Below, piece after piece: positions 34,363 through 42,434 of a stretch of DNA of 64,000 nt (within the stretch, counting starts at the first letter, position 1; each line of letters starts with the position of its first letter). A program made the translations under genes and the position numbers. The notes under the pieces are model-generated. The model did not search any database. It was not told where the DNA came from and saw only the letters and a list, made by a program, of their open reading frames with translations. The DNA lies in NCBI RefSeq assembly GCF_025641885.1, contig NZ_JAOTQN010000001.1, positions 186,001 to 250,000 of the forward strand, written 5' to 3'. The stretch is from Pyrobaculum sp. 3827-6 (GTDB lineage: Archaea; Thermoproteota; Thermoprotei; Thermoproteales; Thermoproteaceae).

Positions 34363-36960
34363 GTGAGGAGGCTCGTGGCGGCCGCCGCCGTCGCGTTGGC
34401 ACTTTACATATATCTCGCATTTATGTCGGCACAAGTATTCAATGTACTTGTGTACGACGAGTCGCAACTCATGCCACGGGACATAGAGCCCAAATTAGTG
34501 GAGTCGATAGTTAAAAACACATCGAGCTACGGAGGGGCTAGGCTAATACCAGTGGTGATATCCGGCCCCGGCCTTGAGGACAAGGCGAGGAGCTTGGCGG
34601 CACTTTTCCCAAACACAACGTCAGCGTGGAGCATCCTCGACGAGGCTCTACGCCTATATAATGAGAAGGTGGCTGAGGTGGTTAACAACGCCACGTCTAG
34701 GTTCCGGGAGGGGGCTCTGGAGATCTCCAACGCCACCGCGAAGATATGTGGAGATTTGGCAAGGTTAGTAGAGGGGTATAGAGAGGCTAGGGAGAAGGCC
34801 AGGCTTTTAATACTGGGCACCTACGGCGCGGCGGCGCTGGGCAAGGCTGTGGATAACAAGACGCAGCAATTCCTAGAGCACTTCCGGCGCTACGTAGAGA
34901 AATACGACGTTGACGCCGCCATTAGGCTGGCGGCAGACGAGGTATATGGAAACGTGTCGCGGTATTTGGCAAACGTGACGTGGAGAAACTGGGCTAGCCA
35001 AGCCGCCCTGGACTCAGTGACAGAAGCCCTCCTATCTATCCGCCTCAACAGAAGCGCCGTTGAGCTCGCCCGCGTTGTCGACGCAGTGGGCGTGAGGCAG
35101 TACGTCTACCTCCAGCTACTCAACACGACTCCTCCAGTTGTGCGCTCGTACCTGCCGTATCTCGTCTGCGGCGGGGATGTGGATAGGGCTGTGGATATGT
35201 TTAGAGAAGACCTCATACGCAACATAACCAAAACGTTGCCGCCCCCCACCATCAGCTCGCTACCCCCGGCGGCGGCTCTTATCTACCGCGATAGATACGC
35301 ACTAGCCCTCATTAAGACCTCGGGAGACTCGCCGGAGGTGCCTCCCCAGCTGGGCGTGCCAGTCTCTACATCCTTGTTGCTGAAGAGCTTTACCCGCGTG
35401 GTGACCGAGGACGTGTCTAAGATAGATAGATCCACCGCGGCGGCTCTCTTCACGGTGTTGCTCATGGTAATGGGTACGTTGCTGACGCCCGTAATCATCG
35501 TGGCTACGGTGGGCTTGACATACCTAGCAACGCTCGGCTTCATATACCAAATACATGAGATACAGAAGACGTACTACCTAACTGTCTACATGGCCGCGCC
35601 CGTGATCTTCGCCATCGGAGTGGACTACATGCTACTTATGGCGAGTAGATACGCGGAGGAGCGCGCCGAGGGAAGAGACAAGTCAGAGGCCCTGGCCGTT
35701 GTTAGGAGATACGCGAATAGAGCCATCGCGGCCAGCGCCGCCGTGGTGGCCACCTCGCTGGGCTCCTTCGCAATATCCCGCCTCCCCTTTATGCAGTCCA
35801 TAGGCATCGGCTACCTCATAACCACCGCCTTCGTGGTGCTTACGGTATTCCTCGTGTTCCCCGCCATACTCGCCGCACTTGGCGACTTCATATTCTGGCC
35901 TAAGAAGACGGTGGCACTCCACAAGGGGCGATCCAGGCTAATGGAGAGGGCCGTGGCCGCAGCGCTGAGGAGACCCCTTCTAGTTGCGGCGATCTCCGCG
36001 TTGGCCACGCTGGCTTCCTTTGCATATCTGGTAACTACCCTCAAGGTGACGACCAATCCCGTGGTGGCGATGCCGGAGACTCAGTACAAGCAAGCTCTCG
36101 AAATCGCCGTGAGATACTTCCCCAACGCCACAGCCCTCTCCACCACCTACCTAGCGATGAAGAGCCCCCCGTCGCCTGGGCTACTAGACGCCGTGGCCCA
36201 CCTACCACATTTCGTAAACTACACAGTAGAACAGAGCGGCGGCTGGTACGTGGTATCAATTAAACTCTCGGTGGAAGACACATCCGACGAGCTCCTCAAA
36301 ATCTACCATGAACTCGACAAGCTACGCCAGGTATACGGCCCCTTCCTAATAGGCGGCGCCGCCGCGTGGAAAAATGTAATATTCAGCGAGATATATGTAA
36401 AGTTCTGGAATTTACAGATATATGTAATCATAGGCGCAGTCTTCGTCATACTCTCTCTCCTATTGAGGAGCTTTTTAATACCGCTGAGGCTCATAGCCAC
36501 AGTGCTCATGTCCATATCCTGGAGCCTAGCCGCCGAGGTATTCCTATTCCAGGAGGCGCTCGGCGAGCCCACCTACTGGCTCGTTCCTGTCGTCCTGTTC
36601 TCCTTCCTCATGGCCGTGGGCACCGACTACGACATCTTTATCATAACTCGTATTAGAGAGGAGCTTGAAGGCGGGCTCGACGAGAGGGAGGCGGTGAGGC
36701 GCGCCATAGTCACCACAGGCCCTGTAATCACCGGAGCCGCCATGATCTTGGCAGTGGCCTTCTCCACCCTAGCACTCTCCCAGATTTTAGTACTTAGGGA
36801 GGTAGGCTTCACCATAGCCCTCGCCGCGCTCATAGACGCCTTCTTAATTAGACCCCTCGTAGTCCCCGCGCTGATTGTGCTAGCCGGAAAATACAACTGG
36901 TGGTGGATCACCGGCTACAACATCAAGCCGCCCGCCCAAACCAAGACCGCACCCTTGTGA
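34363..36960 (+). CDS. MMPL/RND-family exporter
   Basis: An 865-residue RND transporter of the MMPL type. After an N-terminal helix (residues 5-25) an external domain with helical sections runs to about residue 365. A first cluster of about five helices carries IGVDYMLLMASRYAEER; a second external domain and a second helix cluster carry VGTDYDIFIITRIREEL. The paired GxDY motifs supply the proton-relay Asp-Tyr pairs of this family. Family members export lipids or hydrophobic compounds. It is divergent from the MacB-like operon, suggesting joint use. A T-rich run downstream (about 37020-37030) may end transcription. Confidence 0.88.
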   Translation: MRRLVAAAAVALALYIYLAFMSAQVFNVLVYDESQLMPRDIEPKLVESIVKNTSSYGGARLIPVVISGPGLEDKARSLAALFPNTTSAWSILDEALRLYNEKVAEVVNNATSRFREGALEISNATAKICGDLARLVEGYREAREKARLLILGTYGAAALGKAVDNKTQQFLEHFRRYVEKYDVDAAIRLAADEVYGNVSRYLANVTWRNWASQAALDSVTEALLSIRLNRSAVELARVVDAVGVRQYVYLQLLNTTPPVVRSYLPYLVCGGDVDRAVDMFREDLIRNITKTLPPPTISSLPPAAALIYRDRYALALIKTSGDSPEVPPQLGVPVSTSLLLKSFTRVVTEDVSKIDRSTAAALFTVLLMVMGTLLTPVIIVATVGLTYLATLGFIYQIHEIQKTYYLTVYMAAPVIFAIGVDYMLLMASRYAEERAEGRDKSEALAVVRRYANRAIAASAAVVATSLGSFAISRLPFMQSIGIGYLITTAFVVLTVFLVFPAILAALGDFIFWPKKTVALHKGRSRLMERAVAAALRRPLLVAAISALATLASFAYLVTTLKVTTNPVVAMPETQYKQALEIAVRYFPNATALSTTYLAMKSPPSPGLLDAVAHLPHFVNYTVEQSGGWYVVSIKLSVEDTSDELLKIYHELDKLRQVYGPFLIGGAAAWKNVIFSEIYVKFWNLQIYVIIGAVFVILSLLLRSFLIPLRLIATVLMSISWSLAAEVFLFQEALGEPTYWLVPVVLFSFLMAVGTDYDIFIITRIREELEGGLDEREAVRRAIVTTGPVITGAAMILAVAFSTLALSQILVLREVGFTIALAALIDAFLIRPLVVPALIVLAGKYNWWWITGYNIKPPAQTKTAPL

Positions 36961-37017
36961 CACACGTCGTTTAAATAACTTAACAGATCCAGCATAGGTC
37001 CTAACACCACGAGCCCT

Positions 37018-37033
37018 TGTATATTTTTTTCTG
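37018..37033 (+). terminator. T-rich terminator after the MMPL gene
   Basis: The stretch GTATATTTTTTTCTG has a run of seven T about 65 bases after the MMPL stop. Archaeal RNA polymerases commonly terminate at such T runs without a hairpin, so this is a plausible end of the transcript. Confidence 0.4.
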
Positions 37034-37102
37034 TTAGGTTTTTGTCGAATTGCTACGCGTTTTATGGCTAGTGGGAGGTGTTTTTAAGCTCGGTGGTTTA
37101 TC

Positions 37103-37288
37103 GTGCACGTGGTAGGCGTATATGAAATTTTGAAGAGGCTGGGCGAGGCCGATCTGGCCGATCTGGTGGAGGCCGCGTATAGAGAGGGCATTCCTCCGCC
37201 TGTGGCCACGAGGGCGTTGATGAGGTTGATAGAGCGCGGCGAGGTGGAGGTGATATGCGGCATGACTCTTCGATACAAGCCGAGATGA
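37103..37288 (+). CDS. Small winged-helix-like protein (61 aa)
   Basis: A short protein with two or three helices and a final beta-hairpin (VATRALMRLIERGEVEVICG), the outline of a small winged helix domain. A TATA-like element (GTTTTTAAG, about 37080-37088) lies some 20 bases before the GTG. The stop overlaps the start of the degenerate HAD gene by four bases (ATGA), so the two are co-expressed. Function is unknown; a DNA- or RNA-binding regulator is possible. Confidence 0.6.
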   Translation: MHVVGVYEILKRLGEADLADLVEAAYREGIPPPVATRALMRLIERGEVEVICGMTLRYKPR

Positions 37289-37893
37289 ATTTCATAACTA
37301 GCTTCTGGGGCTTGGTTGTAGAGCGGATTAACTTCTGGGATGTCTGGCGTGAAATTGTAGATGCCCATGTGGTGGATGAGGTGGCTTGGGTTGTCGAGAA
37401 GATACAGAGCGCCGGGTACGAAGTCCCTCTTGGAGCCGTGGCCCGTGCCTTATCCCACAGGTCTGGTCTTGACCACAGATTTCTGGCGGCGAGGTTTATG
37501 GATCTCGTGAATAGGCGTATGAAACCCGCGCCTTGTGTAGATGAGTTCTTCTCCGCCCTCGCCAGCAGGGGGAGAGTCGCCGTCTTGTCCAACACCCCCT
37601 GCCGGTGTTTCATAGATAGCTTCTTGAGGGAGAGGAATCTACATGTAGACTTAGTTCTAACCTCGGACGTGTTGCTTAGGAGAAAGCCGTCGAGATCTGT
37701 GTTTAAATTCGCCTTGTCAAAGTTAGGAGCTGAGCCGCACAACGCGGTCTACATTGGCGACAGCGTAGAGGACCTGGGGGCTCTGGGCGTCGGCATTTTG
37801 ACGGTTATAGTCGGCGCAGAAGGCGGCCATTTGAACTTCCCAGACCTCTGTAGCGCGGCGAGGTGGCTGTCGACAGGTCTGGAAAGATTATAA
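37285..37893 (+). CDS. HAD-like protein lacking the catalytic aspartate
   Basis: A 202-residue protein of the HAD fold. Motif II (VLSNTP), motif III (RRKPSRSVF) and motif IV (YIGDSVEDLGALGVG) are present. The N-terminal strand that should carry the nucleophile DxDGT reads FITSFWGLVVE, with no aspartate pair. It is therefore unlikely to be a normal phosphatase; it may be a binding protein or use another residue. The ATG at 37285 is preferred to 37255 because it couples to the upstream gene by ATGA and removes ten unlike residues. Confidence 0.7.
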   Translation: MNFITSFWGLVVERINFWDVWREIVDAHVVDEVAWVVEKIQSAGYEVPLGAVARALSHRSGLDHRFLAARFMDLVNRRMKPAPCVDEFFSALASRGRVAVLSNTPCRCFIDSFLRERNLHVDLVLTSDVLLRRKPSRSVFKFALSKLGAEPHNAVYIGDSVEDLGALGVGILTVIVGAEGGHLNFPDLCSAARWLSTGLERL

Positions 37894-37913
37894 ATACACA
37901 ACTAGATGAGGCG

Positions 37914-38135
37914 GTGATTACGTGTCCACGTTGCGGCTTGCCGGAGTGGGAGGCTCTGCCGCCGCCACATACGTACCGCCACAAGGGTCCTGAAAATACG
38001 ATAATGATCGCTAGGTGTAGAAACTGTGGGATTGTGTTCTACATATTCCGCACCTCGCTGGAGACCTTCACACTGGAGATGGAAAAGGCGGAGCGGAAGC
38101 ACGGCGCCATACCCCACATCGACTTGAAGAAGTAG
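37914..38135 (+). CDS. Small zinc-ribbon protein
   Basis: A 73-residue protein with cysteine pairs CPRCGLPEW and CRNCGIVFY forming one zinc ribbon, followed by a charged helix. The GTG at 37914 is chosen because TATA GATTATAAATAC (about 37886-37897) is then about 22 bases upstream; earlier starts would place the TATA inside the gene. It lies one base before the thiouridylase-like gene and probably shares its transcript. Confidence 0.7.
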   Translation: MITCPRCGLPEWEALPPPHTYRHKGPENTIMIARCRNCGIVFYIFRTSLETFTLEMEKAERKHGAIPHIDLKK

Positions 38136-38136
38136 C

Positions 38137-39123
38137 GTGAGCCTCTGCCAGCGTTGCGGCAAGAGGCCTGCCCAGTACCTCCGCGTGGTTAGCGGCGAGA
38201 GGCTATGCCTCCGTTGCCTATTCACCTCGCTGGAGAAAAAAGTCCTTGAGACGATTAGGAGAGAGAAGATGATTATACCCGGGGACTACGTCGCGGTGGC
38301 GGTCTCCGGGGGCAAGGACAGCCTCGTCCTTCTCCACATCTTAGGCAGACTGAGGGAGAGGGGGTTGCTGAAAGAGGTGAAGATGGAGGCTTTTACAATA
38401 AACGAGGGGCACCCCTACAGCTGTTTCTACCGCATGTCGAGGAAGGACTACGTGAAAGAGGTGGCGTCTAAATTCGGCGTTGAGTACAACGTTTACCACT
38501 TTAAGGATATCTTTGGCGTAACCGCCATGGAGCTCTCCGAGAGGCTCGCGAAGGCGGGGCACGAGGTCCACATGTGCACTATCGACGGCGTGTTAAGGCG
38601 CCGCGCCATGAACATCATTGGGAAGAGGAGGGGCTGGACTAAGATAGCCACAGCCCACAACCTAGACGACGAGGCCCAGACGGCGCTTATGAATGTTTTG
38701 ATGGGCAACCTCTCGCGGTTTCGGTGGTACGGCCACTATGAAGACGCCGAGGAGAAGGACTTGATACCCCGGATAAAGCCGCTGAAGTACGTGAGAGAGG
38801 AGGAGGTGGCTCTCTACGCCTACTACCACGGCGTGCCCCTCATGGAGCTGGAATGCCCCTATGTCGTGGCGAACCCACGCTACCAGCTCAAATTCACACT
38901 GGCGGAAATGGAGAGGGAGATGCCGACGGTGAAGTACAGCCTAGTTTCCTTTGGCGAAAAGCTAGCTAAGTTTCTACAAGCCCAACCCCCCCAGCCCATG
39001 AGGAGGTGCAGGTACTGCAACTCGGTGACGTCCAGAGAGGTATGCCGTGTATGTGAGTTATTTGAAAAAGCAGGTCTCTTGGATACATACCTCGGTAGGG
39101 CAGGAGGGGGGCAGACGGCCTAA
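38137..39123 (+). CDS. TtuA/Ncs6-family tRNA 2-thiolation enzyme
   Basis: A 328-residue PP-loop enzyme that activates a tRNA uridine with ATP and inserts sulfur. Two zinc fingers are visible at the ends: CQRCGK with CLRC, and CRYCNS with CRVC. The PP-loop is VSGGKDSLVLL (about residues 56-66). Family members ligate a [4Fe-4S] cluster with a CxxC pair and a third cysteine; here the pair reads C147-T-I-D150 and the third cysteine is C240 (LECPY). The Asp in place of the second Cys is unusual. Its stop overlaps the convergent ACT gene by four bases. Confidence 0.87.
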   Translation: MSLCQRCGKRPAQYLRVVSGERLCLRCLFTSLEKKVLETIRREKMIIPGDYVAVAVSGGKDSLVLLHILGRLRERGLLKEVKMEAFTINEGHPYSCFYRMSRKDYVKEVASKFGVEYNVYHFKDIFGVTAMELSERLAKAGHEVHMCTIDGVLRRRAMNIIGKRRGWTKIATAHNLDDEAQTALMNVLMGNLSRFRWYGHYEDAEEKDLIPRIKPLKYVREEEVALYAYYHGVPLMELECPYVVANPRYQLKFTLAEMEREMPTVKYSLVSFGEKLAKFLQAQPPQPMRRCRYCNSVTSREVCRVCELFEKAGLLDTYLGRAGGGQTA

Positions 39124-39776
39124 GCCTCCAGCGTCAGGCAGATCCCCTCGTCACTCAGCTTAGCCTGCGCCCCCAGCTCTTTGACAAACACCTCGACGTA
39201 CCTCCTTGCCATTGGCTGCGCTAGGCTACAAAGCCTAGCCGAGAGCCTCCCCTCCCTCACCTCGGTATTCTCCACCGTGTAGAGACCTCTGAGTTGCGCA
39301 ATGTATATAGCCTCGTCTAGGACGAGTGGGTCGATAGACGCCACCAGTTCCTTAATAGTCTTCGCGTCTCTCCTCGCCAGCTCCTCCGCCAGCTTGGCGG
39401 GTTCCTGCAACAGCGGTATCAAGTCCCGTTCTATAGATATGCTAGACTTCCCGTTTATCACATGGATTATCCACCTGGGGACGAAAATCGACGTCGTGGA
39501 CACCCTATACCTCACTTTTTTCACAAAGGCAAACATCTGGAGGCTCTTGACAATGTCCTTGATCTGATCATCAGAGACAAGGGTAAGGTCAACTATGAAG
39601 TGCAGATTCTGGCGGCCTGCGTCTATGGCTATGTTGATAATATTCACATCGTGTTCTGCGAAAATATTGGAGAGCGTGGCTAATATACCCGGCTGGTCAA
39701 AATTTAGCTCGACGAGGAATTCCCCAAGCCTAGATCCAGTGCCGTCTGCAATTAGGTAAATCTCACGGTTAAGCAT
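39120..39776 (-). CDS. ACT-domain protein of unknown function
   Basis: A 218-residue protein. Residues 18-75 are an ACT domain (EFLVELNFDQPGILATLSNI, then HDVNIINIAID), a small-molecule-binding module usually sensing amino acids. The remaining two thirds are alpha/beta with no recognised catalytic motif. It could be an amino-acid-responsive regulator. A TATA box (ATTTAAATAAT, 39795-39805, minus strand) lies about 24 bases before the ATG, giving a leaderless mRNA. Confidence 0.75.
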   Translation of the reverse strand: MLNREIYLIADGTGSRLGEFLVELNFDQPGILATLSNIFAEHDVNIINIAIDAGRQNLHFIVDLTLVSDDQIKDIVKSLQMFAFVKKVRYRVSTTSIFVPRWIIHVINGKSSISIERDLIPLLQEPAKLAEELARRDAKTIKELVASIDPLVLDEAIYIAQLRGLYTVENTEVREGRLSARLCSLAQPMARRYVEVFVKELGAQAKLSDEGICLTLEA

Positions 39777-39853
39777 TGAGGCACAACACCCAGATTATTT
39801 AAATCTTTATCCTCACATAAAAATCCAAAGAATCACAACCCCGGCGGCCGTAC

Positions 39854-42292
39854 ATGTCTCAAATACATAAAAACCTCGTCATGTCACCCTCCGTGGCGCA
39901 TAGACTTCCGCCTCGCTGGGACTTGAAGTGGGAGGTTGAGCTCCTAAAGACGTGGGAGGCTGAGGGGAGGTTCAGGACGAGGATCAGCGGGACGCGCCCG
40001 GTATTCGTAATAGACACCCCGCCGCCGTATCTGTCTAGCAACAGACCACACATAGGCCAGACGGCGTCGTACGCCCACTTCGACATGATTGCGAGGTTTT
40101 TGAAAATGCGGGGGGTCGACGTGGTCTTTCCCTTCTACCTCGACAGAAACGGCCTCCCAATAGAGGTACAGGTGGAGAAGAAGTACGGCATAGTGGCCCA
40201 CGAGGTGCCCAGGGAGAAGTTTGTCAAGATGTGTAAAGAGGAGTTGGACAGCTACGAGGGGGAGTTCGTCTCCTCCCTCAGGCGCTGGGGCATATCCTTC
40301 GACTACTGGCCCCAGGGCACAGACAGCCCCGAGTACAGACAGATGACGCAGAGGACCTTTATAGAGATCTGGAGGAGGGGGCTTGTATACGAGGCTGAGC
40401 GGCCCACGCCGTGGTGTCCCCGTTGCCGCACGGCCCTGGCAGAGCCGGAGATAGAGTACAGGGAGGAGGAGACCTACCTCAACTACATTAAATTCAAAGT
40501 GCGGGAAACCGGCGAGGACATTATCATAGCCACCACGAGGCCCGAGCTGTTGCCCGCCACGGTGGCCGTCATTTTCCACCCAGGCGACGACAGGTACAAA
40601 AGGCTCGAGGGTATGCACGCCGTTGTGCCGCCCGAGGGGCAGGTGGTGCCCATCCTCCCCCACAAAGCCGCCAATCCAAACTTTGGCACTGGGCTGGTGA
40701 TGATCTCCACATTCGGCGACACGAGAGACTTGATGATTGTCAACGAGCTCAAGCTCCCCATTAAGATAGTCGTGGACGAAGGCGGGCGGATCAGCGCTGG
40801 GAGATACGCCGGGCTTTCTATAAGAGAGGCCCGCGCCAAGATAATCGAAGATTTGAAGAGGGAGGGCCTCCTAGTGAAGCAGGAGAAGCTGGTGCACAAC
40901 GTGCCCGTGTGCTGGAGGTGTAAAACCCCCCTGGAGATAATCGTCACCAGAGAGCTCTTCATAAAACAGATAGAGTTCAAGGAGAAGTTAATCGAACTCG
41001 CCAATAAGATGGAGTTCAAGCCGCCGGAGTACCGCCAAGTCCTCATAGACTGGATAAAGTCGCTGGAGCTGGACTGGCCGGTGTCGAGAAGGCGCTACTA
41101 CGCCACGGAGATCCCGCTGTGGTGGTGCGTAAAGCCCAGCGGCGAGAGGACGCCGGTCTTGCCGAAGGGAGACCGCTACTACGTGCCTTGGAGAGACGAG
41201 CCGCCCCCCGAGGTAAAGGAGGCGTGCAGAGACGGGAAGCTGGAAGGTGACACAAGAGTGTTCGACACCTGGTTCGACTCGTCGATTTCTTGGATGTACG
41301 CCTCCGGCGTCACCAAGGAGCACAACGTATTCCCAAAGGTCTACCCCCACTCTATTATGAGGCCCCAGGGATACGACATCATAAGGACGTGGCTCTACTA
41401 CTCACTCCTAAGAGCCTACCTACTGTACGGCGACGTGCCCTTCCGCTACGTTAGGATAAACGGCATGGGTCTCGACGAGAAGGGGGAGGCGATGCACAAG
41501 TCAAAAGGCAACGTCATCGACCTGCTGGCCCCCGTGGAGAAGTACGGCGCAGATCCCGTGCGCTTCTGGGCCGCCGCCGCCGGGAGGCTAGGCGCTGACT
41601 ACAGATACAACGAAAACATAATAAGAGAGGGCAAGGAGTTCCAGACAAAGGTCTGGAACATTTCCCGCTTCGTCCTCTCGTTCCCAGAGCCCCAGCACAA
41701 GCCTCAGCTAATGCCGGTGGACGCGGCCATACTGGCTAGGCTGTACGAGGTGGCTAAGAGAGTCATATCGGCCTACGGCGACTTCGACGTATATGAGCCG
41801 GCGCATGCCCTTTACAACTTCATTTGGCACGACTTCGCGGACCACTACATCGAGCTGGTTAAATCCAGGGCCTACAACAGAGAGGGGGTGTACACAGAAG
41901 AGGAGCAGAAAGCCGCCATCTGGACCCTCTACACAGTGTGGAGATACAGCCTCAAGCTACTTGCACCAATCATGCCCTTCGTGACGGACAAAATCTGGCG
42001 CGAGGCCCACGGCAGGTCAATACATGACGAGACGATAGAAGACCCCCCTGAGGAGTGGAGAGGTGGTGACGCCGCTCTGTTCGACCTCGTCAAGAAGATC
42101 AACAGCGCCGTGTGGCGCTACAAGAATAGAAACGGTATGAGCCTCGCCGACCCGCTAAACGCCGTGCTGTACGTACCCGAGGCGGCCATAGCGGCGGCCA
42201 AAGACCTCAAATACATGCACAAAGTCACAGACGTGAGGCCGGGCCGCGGCACCCAGCAGATAGACGAAGAGGGAATAGTGTGGCTAGGCTAG
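39854..42292 (+). CDS. valS: Valyl-tRNA synthetase
   Basis: A class Ia synthetase of 812 residues, shorter than bacterial ValRS because it lacks the C-terminal coiled coil. Visible: the HIGH-equivalent RPHIGQTASYAHFD, the CP1 editing domain with DRNGLPIEVQVEK, TTRPELLPATVAV and FGTGLVMISTFGDTRD, zinc knuckles (CPRCRT, CWRCKT) and the KMSKS-equivalent MHKSKGN. The motif set matches archaeal ValRS rather than LeuRS or IleRS. An internal ATG at 39881 is an alternative start. It charges tRNA-Val, whose gene with two introns is at 11.4 kb. Confidence 0.93.
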   Translation: MSQIHKNLVMSPSVAHRLPPRWDLKWEVELLKTWEAEGRFRTRISGTRPVFVIDTPPPYLSSNRPHIGQTASYAHFDMIARFLKMRGVDVVFPFYLDRNGLPIEVQVEKKYGIVAHEVPREKFVKMCKEELDSYEGEFVSSLRRWGISFDYWPQGTDSPEYRQMTQRTFIEIWRRGLVYEAERPTPWCPRCRTALAEPEIEYREEETYLNYIKFKVRETGEDIIIATTRPELLPATVAVIFHPGDDRYKRLEGMHAVVPPEGQVVPILPHKAANPNFGTGLVMISTFGDTRDLMIVNELKLPIKIVVDEGGRISAGRYAGLSIREARAKIIEDLKREGLLVKQEKLVHNVPVCWRCKTPLEIIVTRELFIKQIEFKEKLIELANKMEFKPPEYRQVLIDWIKSLELDWPVSRRRYYATEIPLWWCVKPSGERTPVLPKGDRYYVPWRDEPPPEVKEACRDGKLEGDTRVFDTWFDSSISWMYASGVTKEHNVFPKVYPHSIMRPQGYDIIRTWLYYSLLRAYLLYGDVPFRYVRINGMGLDEKGEAMHKSKGNVIDLLAPVEKYGADPVRFWAAAAGRLGADYRYNENIIREGKEFQTKVWNISRFVLSFPEPQHKPQLMPVDAAILARLYEVAKRVISAYGDFDVYEPAHALYNFIWHDFADHYIELVKSRAYNREGVYTEEEQKAAIWTLYTVWRYSLKLLAPIMPFVTDKIWREAHGRSIHDETIEDPPEEWRGGDAALFDLVKKINSAVWRYKNRNGMSLADPLNAVLYVPEAAIAAAKDLKYMHKVTDVRPGRGTQQIDEEGIVWLG

Positions 42293-42326
42293 CTAATCCG
42301 TAGTCAAACTTCCTGCGTGAGTGCAA

Positions 42327-42434
42327 CTAGAAATTCGGCATATTGACAGAATACTAACAAGAGGCGCCCTCGACGCGCTGATGTGCCTCAAGCCGATCTT
42401 TAGGGCAGTGGGGCTATGTAGCAGACCTATGTAA
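42327..42434 (+). pseudogene. Second PaREP2-like C-terminal fragment
   Basis: Between valS and the helicase gene one frame reads LEIRHIDRILTRGALDALMC and ends with LKPIFRAVGLC and a TAA at 42432-42434. The block LTRGALDALMCLKP corresponds to LTGGALDALMRLEP at 5246-5289. Only about 35 residues remain and no start is present. It is a relic of the same repeated gene family. Confidence 0.5.
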
